Source of the DNA: Arthrobacter cryoconiti
GTDB taxonomy: Bacteria; Actinomycetota; Actinomycetes; Actinomycetales; Micrococcaceae
Direction: 5' to 3'
Assembly: GCF_020905375.1 (NCBI RefSeq)
Contig: NZ_JAJJBU010000019.1
Location: 62,001-126,000 of the forward strand
Length of the DNA: 64,000 nt
The notes under the pieces: model-generated
Database searches by the model: none
The model's input: only the letters and a program-made list of their open reading frames with translations
What the model was told of the DNA's origin: nothing
Shown: in pieces, positions 52,865 through 61,800 of the stretch
Position numbering within the stretch: position 1 is the first letter of the stretch
Layout: the number at the start of each line of letters is the position of its first letter
Made by a program: the position numbers and the translations under genes

Positions 52865-54211
52865 TCATGGGCTGCGGTGCGGTTCATTCGTGCTGAGCCT
52901 GTGCACTAGCGCCAGAAGTTCTGTGCGTTCCTCCTGAAGGTGGTTGCCGGTTTCTACAGCCATGCCCATCTTTTGCGCTTGGGCTCGGATTTCCGCATGG
53001 TAAAGACCAGTGCGGTCGCACCACGATACTTCCTCCAGTACGGACAATAATCGCTTGGCAACCGCGGGGTCGCCCATCCCGTAAAGCCGTGGCTGGGCCA
53101 GCGCCAGATCCAAAAGATCCGCCATGCCCGGCATGGACAGGATCACTCGCACCACGCCTTGGTCATCACACAGACACTTGGTGCCCGGCGACAACTCCAC
53201 TACGCGGCACAGCAAGCCAGATATGTGCCCCATCACGTGCACGGCCGTCGTCGGGTCGTTGACCCCGGGGGAGAGCGCCCGCGCAGCAACGTCCACTAAC
53301 TGCCTGAAGCCGAAGGCGACGTCTTGAACATTAGTGCGTTCGCTACCAGTAAACACCGCATTGTTTATTCCATCGTTTAAGCGTTGCAACGATTCGGGTC
53401 CAATTATGTGGTTTGGATCCAAGGTCCAGATAGTCGCGAAGGGGACACCGTTCACCAGGGAGTCACCTGGCTGCGCATTTACCCTGAGCACGGCCTGTTC
53501 CGCTATGGCTACGCGCAAGAGCGCGCCGCGGTCCACTGACGTGAGAAATCCGGTAACGGCGGATTCCACTTGGAACGCGTCGTGGCGGGGGGTAGGGGCC
53601 TGCCGGGATGCGTCGTCGTCGGCGGGAAAATTGCGGTTCAGAGTTGCCAACGTCTCATCAGCGACGCGCTGCATCACAGTCTCCGCGCGGATCTCGCGAG
53701 TGAGGTGGGCTAAGAACAAGACCAGTCCTAGGATGCTGGCGATCGCCAACAAGAACGCCAACGTGACCGAAATTTCCGGTACGAAACCTGGATCACTTCC
53801 GGTCTCACTGCGGACGCTGCGCAGAACTGTTAGCGCAAACGCAAAGCCGGACATGAAAAGTGCCAACGTGATGTGGACGAAGCGGTCGGCAACGAAAGTG
53901 CGTAATACGCGCGGGGAGAACTGGCTGCTGGCCAGCTGGAGCGTCACGACGGTGAGTGAAAATGTTAGAGATGTCACCGTGATCAAGGACCCGGCAATGG
54001 CCTGCAGGACGGCTCTGGCCGCGTCGGGTCCACCACTGAACAGGAGCCCGGAGACTGACTCTGGTAAGTCTGTGTCTACCACGGTGTCCAGGGCTGGCAA
54101 TGCGGTCCCTAACCCTAAGGCCAGAATCACGGCGGCGAGTGGAATCGGCCACAGCTGGGTCCGGACAGCATCTACTAACCCCGCCACACGAGCGTTCATG
54201 GAAGGCGCCAC
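52865..54211 (-). CDS. DUF2254 family membrane protein
   Basis: 448 residues with four hydrophobic segments in the first half (about 20-40, 66-92, 108-130, 145-168) and a soluble C-terminal half with 'LSPGVNDPTTAVHVMGHIS' near 325. This matches DUF2254, predicted membrane proteins of unknown function. It lies between the fab regulator and aceE, where most relatives have no gene, so it may be an insertion here (inference). Confidence 0.82.
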   Translation of the reverse strand: MAPSMNARVAGLVDAVRTQLWPIPLAAVILALGLGTALPALDTVVDTDLPESVSGLLFSGGPDAARAVLQAIAGSLITVTSLTFSLTVVTLQLASSQFSPRVLRTFVADRFVHITLALFMSGFAFALTVLRSVRSETGSDPGFVPEISVTLAFLLAIASILGLVLFLAHLTREIRAETVMQRVADETLATLNRNFPADDDASRQAPTPRHDAFQVESAVTGFLTSVDRGALLRVAIAEQAVLRVNAQPGDSLVNGVPFATIWTLDPNHIIGPESLQRLNDGINNAVFTGSERTNVQDVAFGFRQLVDVAARALSPGVNDPTTAVHVMGHISGLLCRVVELSPGTKCLCDDQGVVRVILSMPGMADLLDLALAQPRLYGMGDPAVAKRLLSVLEEVSWCDRTGLYHAEIRAQAQKMGMAVETGNHLQEERTELLALVHRLSTNEPHRSP

Positions 54212-54290
54212 TTCGGGTGGGCGCTCTTTTTCGTTGACATGGCTTCCTCCTGGTGAAGGCTGTGATGATCTGTTGACTGTGAGTGATCTT

Positions 54291-54336
54291 ACGGCTGTGG
54301 CCGGCGAAACCAGATGGTTTCGCCGGCCACAGCCGT
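54291..54336. terminator. Strong stem-loop downstream of aceE
   Basis: 21-bp perfect stem, arms 54291-54311 (ACGGCTGTGGCCGGCGAAAC...) and 54316-54336, loop AGAT. It lies 28 bases after the aceE stop on the minus strand. No T-run. Confidence 0.7.
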
Positions 54337-54364
54337 TGACGATCTTGTTTGCGTTATTTGTGTT

Positions 54365-57106
54365 TTAGCTGTCGCCGCCTGCGTTGCCGGTGGTTCCTGC
54401 GTTGACGTTGAGTAGATCGTATTTATCGATTGCTGCGCGGGGTGTGTTGGTGTCGATTTCACCGTTTTTGGCGAGCATTTCCAAAGCGCGAACTACTACG
54501 GAGTGTGAATCGATTTTGAAGTAGCGTCGTGCGGCTGCTCGGGTGTCGGAGAAACCGAAGCCGTCTGCGCCTAGGGTTGCGAAGTCGTTGGGTAGGAATT
54601 GGCGTATCTGGTCCGGGACGGCTTTCATGAAGTCGGTGACGGCTACGACTGGTCCGTGTGCGTCCACCATTTTAGCGGTGATGTACGGGATACGGGCATC
54701 GTTTTCTGGGTGTAGGAACGCTTCTTCTTCGGCGGCAAGGCCGTCGCGGCGTAGCTCGGTCCAGGAAGTCACGGACCAAACATCGGCTGCCACACCCCAC
54801 TCATCGGCCAGGATCTGTTGTGCTTCCAGAGCCCAGGGCACTGCAACACCCGAGGCCATAAGCTGGGTTCTGGGGCCACCGGTTTCGGCTTTCTTGAGTA
54901 GGTAGATACCCTTTTCGATGCCCTCGATGTCCATGGATTCGGGTGCTTTGGGTTGAATGATCGGCTCGTTGTACACGGTGATGTAGTACATGACGTTGCG
55001 ATCGGTGGAGTTCTTGCCGTACATGCGCTCAAGACCGGCCCGAACGATGACCCCGATCTCGTACCCGTAGGCAGGGTCGTAGCTGATGACTGCTGCGTTC
55101 GTGGCAGCCAGGATCGGGGAATGTCCGTCGGCGTGCTGGAGGCCTTCACCGGTGAGGGTGGTCCGTCCCGCGGTGGCTCCGATGATGAAACCGCGCGTCA
55201 TCTGATCCCCGGCAGCCCAGAAGGAATCTCCTGTGCGTTGGAAGCCGAACATGGAGTAGAAGACGTAGATCGGGATCAAAGGCTCGCCGTGGGTGGCGTA
55301 CGCGGTACCGGCGGCCGTGAACGCTGCGACGGAACCGGCTTCATTGATGCCGGCGTGCACGATCTGCCCGGAGATGGATTCTTTGTAGGCCAGGACGAGG
55401 TCGCGGTCTACGGAGAGGTAGTTCTGCCCGTTCGGGTTGTAAATCTTCGCGGTCGGGAAGAAAGCGTCGATGCCGAAGGTGCGTGCCTCGTCGGGGATGA
55501 TCGGGACAATGCGTTTGCCGAAGTCCTTATCTCGCATTAAGTCTTTGAGTAGACGCACGAATGCCATGGTCGTGGCGGCGTGTTGCTTGCCCGAGCCACG
55601 GTTAGCGACCTCGTAGGTTTTATCCCCGGGCAAGGTGATCTCGGTGTGTTTATTACGGCGCTCAGGGACGAACCCGCCTAGTTCCCGGCGTCGTTCCATG
55701 AGGTACTTGATTTCCGGTGAATCCATCCCTGGGTGGTAGTACGGGGGACGGTACGGGTCCGCTTCCAGGACTTCATCACTGATGGGCAGGCGCAGGTGGG
55801 TGCGGAAGTCCTTCAGGTCCTGCAACGTCAGCTTTTTCATCTGATGGGTGGAGTTACGTGCCTCAAAGTGTGTGCCGAGTCCGTAACCCTTCACGGTGTG
55901 AGCCAGGATGACTGTGGGCTTGCCCTTGAATTCCACAGCAGCCTTATAAGCGGCGTAAACCTTGTGGTAATCGTGGCCGCCACGCTTCAAGTTCCAGACT
56001 TGCTCGTCCGTGAGATGAGCGGCGAGTTCCTTCGTCTGCGGGGTTTGACCGAAGAAGTGCTCACGCACGAACCCACCAGATTCGGCCTTATACGTCTGGT
56101 AATCACCATCAACGGTGTCATTCATGACCTTCACCAAGGAATGGTCAGTATCCCGGGCCAGCAAGTCATCCCACTCCCGACCCCACAGGACCTTGATGAC
56201 GTTCCAGCCGGCACCACGGAAGAACGCTTCGAGTTCCTGGACGATCTTGCCGTTGCCGCGGACCGGCCCGTCAAGGCGCTGGAGGTTGCAGTTGATAACG
56301 AAAGTGAGGTTATCGAGTTTATCGTTCGCGGCGAGCTGAAGCAGGCCCCGTGATTCGGGCTCGTCCATTTCACCATCGCCCAAAAATGCCCAGACGTGCT
56401 GATCAGAGGTGTCCTTGATGCCACGGTTATGCAGATACCGGTTGGACTGTGCCTGATAGATCGAATTCATCGGGCCAATACCCATGGAAACGGTCGGGAA
56501 TTCCCAGAACTCCGGCATGAGGCGCGGGTGCGGGTAAGAGGAAAGCGCGTGGCCCTCTTTGGATTTCTCCTGACGGAATCCGTCCAAGTCTTCCTCGGAG
56601 AGGCGTCCTTCTAAGAACGCGCGGGCATACATGCCGGGAGAGGCATGGCCCTGGAAGAAGACCTGATCTCCGCCACCGGCGTGGTCCTTACCCCGGAAGA
56701 AGTGATTGAAGCCGACCTCGTACAAAGTAGCGGCACCGGCATAGGTGGAAATATGTCCACCGACCCCAATATCGGGGCGTTGGGCCCTGTGTACCAAGAC
56801 AGCAGCGTTCCACCGTAACCAAGCACGGTACTTACGCTCGATCTCCTCATCGCCAGGGAAATCGGGTTCCTGATCGGCGGGAATCGTGTTCACGTAATCC
56901 GTGGTCGTGACCATGGGCACGCCAACACTCTGCGCGCCAGCTCGCTGAAGCAGACTACGCATAATGAACGCAGCACGCTCGGTACCACGTTCTGAAATCA
57001 ACGCATCCAATGACTCAAGCCATTCAGCAGTCTCTTCCGGATCACGATCAGGCAACTGATTAGTCAGCCCGCTCAGGATATGGGAGTTAGTATCTCCTGC
57101 AGCCAC
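54365..57106 (-). CDS. aceE: Pyruvate dehydrogenase E1 component (homodimeric type)
   Basis: Thiamine-diphosphate enzyme that decarboxylates pyruvate and acetylates the E2 lipoyl group. 913 residues from GTG 57106, six bases after AGAGAGG; TTG at 57112 is the alternative. ThDP motif '[16 protein letters not shown]' with '[17 protein letters not shown]' near 255-290, transketolase middle domain '[19 protein letters not shown]' near 655, C-terminal domain from about 710. Its place near fab genes couples acetyl-CoA supply with lipid synthesis, as in Mycobacterium. Confidence 0.97.
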   Translation of the reverse strand: MAAGDTNSHILSGLTNQLPDRDPEETAEWLESLDALISERGTERAAFIMRSLLQRAGAQSVGVPMVTTTDYVNTIPADQEPDFPGDEEIERKYRAWLRWNAAVLVHRAQRPDIGVGGHISTYAGAATLYEVGFNHFFRGKDHAGGGDQVFFQGHASPGMYARAFLEGRLSEEDLDGFRQEKSKEGHALSSYPHPRLMPEFWEFPTVSMGIGPMNSIYQAQSNRYLHNRGIKDTSDQHVWAFLGDGEMDEPESRGLLQLAANDKLDNLTFVINCNLQRLDGPVRGNGKIVQELEAFFRGAGWNVIKVLWGREWDDLLARDTDHSLVKVMNDTVDGDYQTYKAESGGFVREHFFGQTPQTKELAAHLTDEQVWNLKRGGHDYHKVYAAYKAAVEFKGKPTVILAHTVKGYGLGTHFEARNSTHQMKKLTLQDLKDFRTHLRLPISDEVLEADPYRPPYYHPGMDSPEIKYLMERRRELGGFVPERRNKHTEITLPGDKTYEVANRGSGKQHAATTMAFVRLLKDLMRDKDFGKRIVPIIPDEARTFGIDAFFPTAKIYNPNGQNYLSVDRDLVLAYKESISGQIVHAGINEAGSVAAFTAAGTAYATHGEPLIPIYVFYSMFGFQRTGDSFWAAGDQMTRGFIIGATAGRTTLTGEGLQHADGHSPILAATNAAVISYDPAYGYEIGVIVRAGLERMYGKNSTDRNVMYYITVYNEPIIQPKAPESMDIEGIEKGIYLLKKAETGGPRTQLMASGVAVPWALEAQQILADEWGVAADVWSVTSWTELRRDGLAAEEEAFLHPENDARIPYITAKMVDAHGPVVAVTDFMKAVPDQIRQFLPNDFATLGADGFGFSDTRAAARRYFKIDSHSVVVRALEMLAKNGEIDTNTPRAAIDKYDLLNVNAGTTGNAGGDS

Positions 57107-57112
57107 GTCCAA

Positions 57113-57427
57113 CCTCTCTTAAAAGCAGTGTGAGGCGCCCAGAGCTGTAGCCGTGGGCGTTTACAAACACTCTAGACCGCCGTTACCCGTTGTAGGTAGC
57201 TGGGTCCCCCGGATGAAGCAGGGCCGTGACGGAGTAGCTGTTGCGTCTTAATAAGAGATGCCTGGGGAATGGACGCAGCGGGACGTAATACAAATCACCT
57301 CGTGGGTTGATCGTGGAGGGCGCGGTGTTGCTTGTGTCGCTATGTAGAGGCAATATGGGCACAGCCCCTAGACTGGGACTGGTAAATCGTAAACCAACGC
57401 AAAAGCATTGAACGCAGGAGGAATCAC
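57113..57427. other. Divergent intergenic region aceE / DUF3052
   Basis: About 315 bases between divergent genes. It should hold both promoters. I see AGGAGGAA before the DUF3052 start and an AT-rich TTAATAAGAG near 57250, but no convincing operator or RNA element. Confidence 0.4.
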
Positions 57428-57847
57428 GTGAGCGAGGCCGACGCCGGCACTGTAGCCAAGGTGGCAGGCATTTTGGGGTTCAAGGACGAGGATCTTGTCC
57501 AGGAACTCGGATACGACGACGACGTTGACTTTTTGCTTCGTGAGAGCATCGAGGACCTTATTGGTTCGCAGATGTTTGACGAGGCCGACCATGACGTGGT
57601 TGACGCCGTCATACTTTGGTGGCGCAAGGAAGACGGAGACTTGGTGGATGCTTTGGTTGATTCACTGACTTCTCTGGATGAGGGAGGCGCCGTCTGGATC
57701 TTGACGCCTAAATCGGGTCGTGACGGACACGTTTCTCCAGCGGAACTTCAAGAGGCTGCTCCTACTGCGGGCCTTCACGTCACCACCACCTCGGGAGTGT
57801 CGGCCGATTGGGCAGCAACTCGCTTGGTTCCGCGCAAGCGCCAGTAG
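57428..57847 (+). CDS. DUF3052 family protein
   Basis: 139 residues, GTG start behind AGGAGGA. 'KVAGILGFKDEDLVQELGYDDDVD' and 'DVVDAVILWWRKEDGDLVDAL' are typical of DUF3052, an acidic actinobacterial family of unknown function, regularly found beside aceE and a peroxiredoxin, as here. A C-terminal 'GVSADWAATRLVPRKR' completes the family pattern. Stop overlaps the next start by one base. Confidence 0.9.
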   Translation: MSEADAGTVAKVAGILGFKDEDLVQELGYDDDVDFLLRESIEDLIGSQMFDEADHDVVDAVILWWRKEDGDLVDALVDSLTSLDEGGAVWILTPKSGRDGHVSPAELQEAAPTAGLHVTTTSGVSADWAATRLVPRKRQ

Positions 57848-58338
57848 TGCTTTTTCCGGCCACGGACGACGCTGGCCCTGCACAGGGAGTGAAACTTGGC
57901 GAGGTGGCCCCGGACTTTTCACTGGCCAACCAGTTTGGCGAGCCCATCTCGTTGTCCGGATTACGAGGATCTCCGGTAGTGCTTGTCTTCTACCCCTTTG
58001 CGTTTTCGGGGATATGCACGGGCGAGTTGTGCCAGTTGAGCGAGAATTTGGCTGACTTTCAGGCGCGCGGGGTGCGGCTGCTGGCCATCTCCGTGGATAG
58101 CAAATATACGCTGCGTTCTTATGCCCGCGCCGAGGGCTTCACGTTTGACCTGTTGGCCGATTTCTGGCCGCATGGGGAAGTGGCGTCCCGTTACGGAGTC
58201 TTTGACGCGCAGCTTGGCATGGCCGGCAGGAGCACTTTTGCTCTTGACCGTGCAGGTGTGGTGCGGGATTCATTTAGTACGCCCACGGGCCAAGCCCGTT
58301 CTTTGGAGCGGTACCGACAGTCTCTGGCCGCCTTATAG
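57847..58338 (+). CDS. AhpE/BCP-type peroxiredoxin
   Basis: 163 residues from GTG 57847 (TAGTG with the DUF3052 stop). Thioredoxin fold with the peroxidatic Cys57 in 'FAFSGICTGELC'; a second Cys62 five residues on could form the intramolecular disulphide of PrxQ/BCP enzymes, which AhpE lacks. Reduces hydroperoxides. The order DUF3052-peroxiredoxin beside aceE parallels Mycobacterium (ahpE). Confidence 0.92.
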   Translation: MLFPATDDAGPAQGVKLGEVAPDFSLANQFGEPISLSGLRGSPVVLVFYPFAFSGICTGELCQLSENLADFQARGVRLLAISVDSKYTLRSYARAEGFTFDLLADFWPHGEVASRYGVFDAQLGMAGRSTFALDRAGVVRDSFSTPTGQARSLERYRQSLAAL

Positions 58339-58376
58339 CCCAAGACTCGTAGGGCAAGGCGTGTAGCGCAAGAACG

Positions 58377-58402
58377 GCGCCAGACTCTTAGCGTAAGTTT
58401 GG
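58377..58402. repeat. Dispersed palindromic repeat, copy 3
   Basis: GCGCCAGACTC ... GTAAGTTTGGC, a degenerate relative of the repeats at 3628 and 12657, 39 bases after the peroxiredoxin gene. Confidence 0.4.
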
Positions 58403-58454
58403 CAGGACGTAGGTCATTGCACTCATCGAATGAATTCTGCTGTGTAGAGGTGAG

Positions 58455-58505
58455 CTGTCTTTGAACATGCACTGTCTTTGAACACGAGCTGTCTTTGGGC
58501 GTGCG
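58455..58505. repeat. Three tandem 17-bp repeats upstream of the sirtuin gene
   Basis: CTGTCTTTGAACATGCA (58455-58471), CTGTCTTTGAACACGAG (58472-58488), CTGTCTTTGGGCGTGCG (58489-58505): period exactly 17, first nine bases identical. It ends 110 bases before the Sir2 ATG. Operator array or slippage product. The rest of 58403-58615 shows nothing clear. Confidence 0.7.
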
Positions 58506-58615
58506 GTGCGGACGCCCGCCGTCGTCGGGCCTGCGCTGCGGTGTGGACGCTAGGCTGGTGTTCTCAACGATCAGCAGGGTCCAGAAGACTGTGGGGCCCC
58601 GCGGAAAAGAGTGCC

Positions 58616-59584
58616 ATGAGTGTTTCGATGGATGACGCAGCGAGGGGACACGTCGGCAATGACCCGATCCGCCCCGGGATTGGTCTGAGCGCACTGGTGC
58701 AAAACCCTTCGAATCTGGCGCACCCACTGAGTCAGCGCGACAGGGAGGTCCTAAGAAGCGTGCTGCCTACTTTGGGTGGAGCGCCGTTCGTCCTGCTAAC
58801 GGGAGCTGGATTGAGCACGGACTCTGGTATTCCTGATTACCGTGGTCCTAACGCGGCCGTGCGCCATCCGCTTACCTACCAAGAATTTGTGGGCGATGAA
58901 TCCCTGCGGAAGCGTTACTGGGCCCGGAACCATATCGGTTGGTCAACCATGCGCCATGCTGAACCGAACATAGGTCATTTTGCGGTGGCTGCGATGGAAC
59001 ATGCCGGGCTTTTGACCGGGGTGATCACCCAGAATGTGGATCGTCTTCACGAGGGTGCAGGTGCCAAGAACGTCGTTGACCTGCATGGGCGCTTTGACAA
59101 GGTGGCCTGTCTGCAGTGCGGGGAGGTGTACTCACGAGCCTTCATTGCTGTGATCTTGGCAGAGATTAATCCTGGATTTTTTGAAGCCGTGGCAGGAGTA
59201 GGAGGAGTCCCGATGGGGCCTGATGCGGACGCGGATTTAGAGCATGAAGATCTTATTGGCTCTTTCAAGGTGGCGTGCTGTCCGCAGTGTGGCGGAATGC
59301 TGAAACCAGACTTTGTCTTTTTCGGCGAAAACGTTCCCAAGGATCGGGTCGATCGAGCCTTTGACATGCTTGATTCCGCGGGAGCGCTTTTGGTGGCTGG
59401 ATCGTCTCTCACCGTGATGAGCGGCCTTCGGTTTGTCCGGAAGGCAGCCAAACTTGGCAAGCCTGTTGTTATTGTCAATCGAGGTAGCACCCGCGGAGAT
59501 GAATTTGCGTGGGTAAAGGTCGAGGCAGGAGTTAGCGAATCGCTGACGTTTCTCTTCGAGTCGCTAGCAGCACGATTGGCGTAA
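58616..59584 (+). CDS. Sir2 family NAD-dependent protein deacetylase
   Basis: 322 residues from ATG 58616 (GGAAAAG upstream); the frame is open to 58478 through the 17-bp repeats but without similarity. Motifs: 'LLTGAGLSTDSGIPDYRGP' near 61, 'TQNVDRLHEGAG', catalytic His in 'VVDLHGRFD', two zinc CxxC pairs ('CLQCG', 'CPQCGG'), 'LVAGSSLTVMSGL'. Removes acyl groups from lysine; target unknown. Last chromosomal gene before tRNA-Val. Confidence 0.94.
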   Translation: MSVSMDDAARGHVGNDPIRPGIGLSALVQNPSNLAHPLSQRDREVLRSVLPTLGGAPFVLLTGAGLSTDSGIPDYRGPNAAVRHPLTYQEFVGDESLRKRYWARNHIGWSTMRHAEPNIGHFAVAAMEHAGLLTGVITQNVDRLHEGAGAKNVVDLHGRFDKVACLQCGEVYSRAFIAVILAEINPGFFEAVAGVGGVPMGPDADADLEHEDLIGSFKVACCPQCGGMLKPDFVFFGENVPKDRVDRAFDMLDSAGALLVAGSSLTVMSGLRFVRKAAKLGKPVVIVNRGSTRGDEFAWVKVEAGVSESLTFLFESLAARLA

Positions 59585-59662
59585 TTGGCGACATATCCGG
59601 TACAGTAGTTTTTCGTTGGTTAGCCCAAGAAGCCTAAAAGCTCGTGGTCTAAACAAATGAAT

Positions 59663-59735
59663 GGGCCTTTAGCTCAGCTGGTAGAGCGCCACGTTTACAC
59701 CGTGGATGTCATCGGTTCGATCCCGGTAGGGCCCA
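59663..59735 (+). tRNA. tRNA-Val (anticodon TAC)
   Basis: 73-base cloverleaf: acceptor GGGCCTT with AGGGCCC plus discriminator A, D-arm AGCTCAGCTGGTAGAGC, anticodon stem CCACG/CGTGG with loop TTTACAC (anticodon TAC at 59696-59698), T-arm ATCGG TTCGATC CCGGT. CCA is not encoded. It borders the phage-like segment and is a likely integration target. Confidence 0.97.
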
Positions 59736-59741
59736 CGAAAG

Positions 59742-59789
59742 AAAACCCCGCCATTCCGCGGCTCACAAGCTGCGGAATGGCGGGGTTTT
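59742..59789 (+). terminator. Rho-independent terminator after tRNA-Val
   Basis: 18-bp perfect stem AAAACCCCGCCATTCCGC (59742-59759) with 59772-59789, followed by TATGTTTTTT. Starts seven bases after the tRNA. Confidence 0.92.
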
Positions 59790-59864
59790 ATGTTTTTTGT
59801 GGCGGCTTGATGATCGCGTAGCTTTGCCGTGTTTGACATGGTTTTGCCGTATCAGTACGAAATG

Positions 59865-59885
59865 AAACTCCCTGAAAACTCCCTG
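59865..59885. repeat. Tandem 11-bp direct repeat near the presumed attachment end
   Basis: AAACTCCCTG at 59865-59874 and 59876-59885, period 11. TTTGCCGT also occurs twice just upstream (59823-59830, 59843-59850). Could be integrase arm-type or regulator sites. Confidence 0.4.
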
Positions 59886-59888
59886 GGG

Positions 59889-60518
59889 TCACATCCTGCT
59901 GTGCCATCCATGAGGGAATGCTGCGTCTAGCGCTTGGAGTCGCCATTGCGCGAGTTTCCTCTCGCCGCGGCCTTGAGTTTGTGCATGGAGCCAGACACCT
60001 AGGATGCGCTCGTGTTCGCTGTCGTGATGTGCCCAGCGGGGCATGCGGTCATGCGCGCCTGTGAACTCACTTAGTTGGTCCAGACGTAGCCGCCAGTGGT
60101 CGTCCTTAGCTTTCTGGTGGGGGAGCTCAGTCCAGTCCCCGAGTACTGCAAGCGCTGCAGCCTTCTCGGTGGACAGCGTTCCCCTCTTTAGTTCTCGGCG
60201 TTGCTCAGAGATCCATCCGTAAAGTGATTTAGCTGTACCGGTGCTGCTGGGCTCCGGGAGGCATGCGTAGTCGGAGAGGTAGATACGGGCTTCCGCGAAT
60301 CTGTCGTGCCAGGTGCTGCTGGCCCAGTGTCCTGGACGGGCCGACAGTGCTGCCTGGTGTTTGGCCCGGGTTCCCGGCTCGTAAGTCTCTCGTGTGCGCA
60401 GGTGTTCACGAACGGTGCTGTGGTGAGAATGGCAGGCCTCGGCTATCTCCGACGACGTCAGGCCCGCAGCGTACATGAGGTCCCACTCCGGATGCCTCGA
60501 CACGTCCCAACTCGCCAT
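59889..60518 (-). CDS. HTH and helicase-associated (HA) domain protein
   Basis: 209 residues. Residues about 14-42 look like a helix-turn-helix ('LTSSEIAEACHSHHSTVREHLR'). The C-terminal 'WRLRLDQLSEFTGAHDRMPRW' and 'ERILGVWLHAQTQGRGERKLAQWRLQAL' match the HA domain (about 65 residues ending in a Gly-Trp), found in actinobacterial mobile DNA and beside helicases. No helicase motor is present. DNA binding is likely; role unknown. Confidence 0.7.
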   Translation of the reverse strand: MASWDVSRHPEWDLMYAAGLTSSEIAEACHSHHSTVREHLRTRETYEPGTRAKHQAALSARPGHWASSTWHDRFAEARIYLSDYACLPEPSSTGTAKSLYGWISEQRRELKRGTLSTEKAAALAVLGDWTELPHQKAKDDHWRLRLDQLSEFTGAHDRMPRWAHHDSEHERILGVWLHAQTQGRGERKLAQWRLQALDAAFPHGWHSRM

Positions 60519-60550
60519 GGCTGTAACGATAGGTGATGCGGTGTGTTTTG

Positions 60551-60823
60551 TCAGCGACCGTGCCAGTCATCCCGGGTGACGCGTTGGATCATGTCTGCGG
60601 GGAACCACTCGAAGTGTTTTCCATTGGAGTCGTCCAGCCAAAAGATGAGCCCATAGGTTCGTGTGTAGGCGACGGCGCGGCCATAGGTTCTGCTGGCCTT
60701 CACGTAGGGCTGATCCCATGCTGGGAAGCGGACGGTGTCCCCGTCGGATGGTTTCGGGTGCCGGCTCTCAGCGTCGACGATAGCAATCATTACCGCGTAA
60801 TTATCAGGATCGAATTTATTCAC
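60551..60823 (-). CDS. Hypothetical small phage-type protein
   Basis: 90 residues from GTG 60823 (MNKFDPDNYAVMIAIVD); an ATG at 60859 adds 12 residues, and neither has a clear ribosome site. The sequence, rich in aromatic residues ('YGRAVAYTRTYGLIFWLDDSNG', in parts), looks protein-like and carries no recognised domain. Divergent from the small ORF at 60888. The overlapping plus-strand frame at 60533 was judged a shadow. Confidence 0.55.
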   Translation of the reverse strand: MNKFDPDNYAVMIAIVDAESRHPKPSDGDTVRFPAWDQPYVKASRTYGRAVAYTRTYGLIFWLDDSNGKHFEWFPADMIQRVTRDDWHGR

Positions 60824-60887
60824 TAGAACAGTATGCGGCCACCGTCCGACATGGAACATATGTCTTAGCTTGGCCTATCCTAGATCC

Positions 60888-61034
60888 ATGATCATCACAG
60901 GAACACTCGAGAACATCGAGACCGGCGCCATCGAGACCACAACCCTCGATTGCGAAGACTACGCTGCGGGGTTCGCTGCCATGCGCCGGACACTGCCCGA
61001 AGGTGTTCGATTGATTAGCGTGCTTGTCGGCTGA
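60888..61034 (+). CDS. Small ORF, 48 residues
   Basis: ATG 60888 to TGA 61034. Product begins MIITGTLENIETGAIETTTL and ends 'GVRLISVLVG'; beta-rich, acidic, no domain known to me. It resembles the many short proteins of actinophages. A weak GGCC/GATCC stretch precedes it, without a clear ribosome site. Confidence 0.5.
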   Translation: MIITGTLENIETGAIETTTLDCEDYAAGFAAMRRTLPEGVRLISVLVG

Positions 61035-61146
61035 CACTATGCGCAACAATAGCGGCCCACCCGGTGTGTGAATGGTGGAGCGCTGGATCATACGCCTTGT
61101 TATGCGGCATTGTCTAGTTCATCACGAATAGGCATCGTGAGTAGAT

Positions 61147-61449
61147 ATGACAATTACCTTGTGTAATACTCGTGGAGTGGCACCCAACACTTTTCGCGAC
61201 ATGATCCCTGTCGGCATCACTCTTGATGCCCGCATAATTGTAGTGCTCGAAACTCTTGAGCGTAATGGTTGGTATCCGAGGACATTGGTTAATAACGATG
61301 GAATCAAGTATTGGCCAGACAATGAACGCCCAAGGCAGATCGTAGTTACCTATACGTCAGCCCTGATTGGTCCCCGACTTGCGTTCTTTGCCAAACATAC
61401 GGGGATACAAGAGCTTCTTGGAATCACAGAGGAGAAAGTGAACAAATGA
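61147..61449 (+). CDS. Hypothetical protein, phage-segment operon gene 1
   Basis: 100 residues from ATG 61147, shortly after GTGAG. Soluble, mixed alpha/beta ('MIPVGITLDARIIVVLETLERNGW' in parts, 'RQIVVTYTSALIGPRLAFFAKHTG'). No recognised domain. It overlaps the next gene by four bases (ATGA), so both are probably expressed together. AT-richer than the core genes, which fits acquired DNA. Confidence 0.6.
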   Translation: MTITLCNTRGVAPNTFRDMIPVGITLDARIIVVLETLERNGWYPRTLVNNDGIKYWPDNERPRQIVVTYTSALIGPRLAFFAKHTGIQELLGITEEKVNK

Positions 61450-61748
61450 GCATTCACGGAGTAGAACTTACCGCCCAGCGTGTCGGTGGATCACCGATCA
61501 CCGAGGCTGAAGTCGACCGGATCTTTGCTAGCCTGTCCAGCAACATTGCAATTCATACTGTAGACATCGCTAGCGACCTAAATGTGGGGACCCTGTCCTT
61601 CATGCTGAGCGTCGAATGCCCCAACGGACTGGATGCAGAATCTCTAGTTCCCGGCATCGTAGATGACGCACTTGAACGTGCACTCGAAGGACAAAGTGGG
61701 GCTGAGATTCAGCAACATGCACTGACCTTCACCCCGGCATTCTGCTAG
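61446..61748 (+). CDS. Hypothetical protein, phage-segment operon gene 2
   Basis: 100 residues, ATG 61446 preceded by GAGGAG. Sequence 'ITEAEVDRIFASLSSNIAIHTVDIASDLNVGTLSFMLSVECPNGL' (in parts) suggests an alpha/beta domain with an antiparallel sheet; no family recognised. Ends nine bases before a strong terminator, so it closes this two-gene unit. Confidence 0.6.
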   Translation: MSIHGVELTAQRVGGSPITEAEVDRIFASLSSNIAIHTVDIASDLNVGTLSFMLSVECPNGLDAESLVPGIVDDALERALEGQSGAEIQQHALTFTPAFC

Positions 61749-61756
61749 AAAGCCTC

Positions 61757-61795
61757 AAGCGCCCCACCTCATAACGAGGTGGGGCGCTTTTTTTT
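61757..61795 (+). terminator. Rho-independent terminator
   Basis: 14-bp perfect stem AAGCGCCCCACCTC (61757-61770) with 61776-61789, loop ATAAC, then an uninterrupted T-run to 61795. Ends the rightward two-gene unit and lies between convergent units. Confidence 0.93.
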
Positions 61796-61800
61796 ATTTG

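Noticed and set aside
53334-54368. 344-codon plus-strand open frame
   Set aside because: Antisense to the DUF2254 gene; low-complexity Arg/Ser composition typical of shadow frames.
60533-60826. 97-codon plus-strand frame
   Set aside because: Opposite the 60551-60823 minus-strand gene, whose composition is more protein-like; neither has a strong ribosome site, so this remains a judgement.
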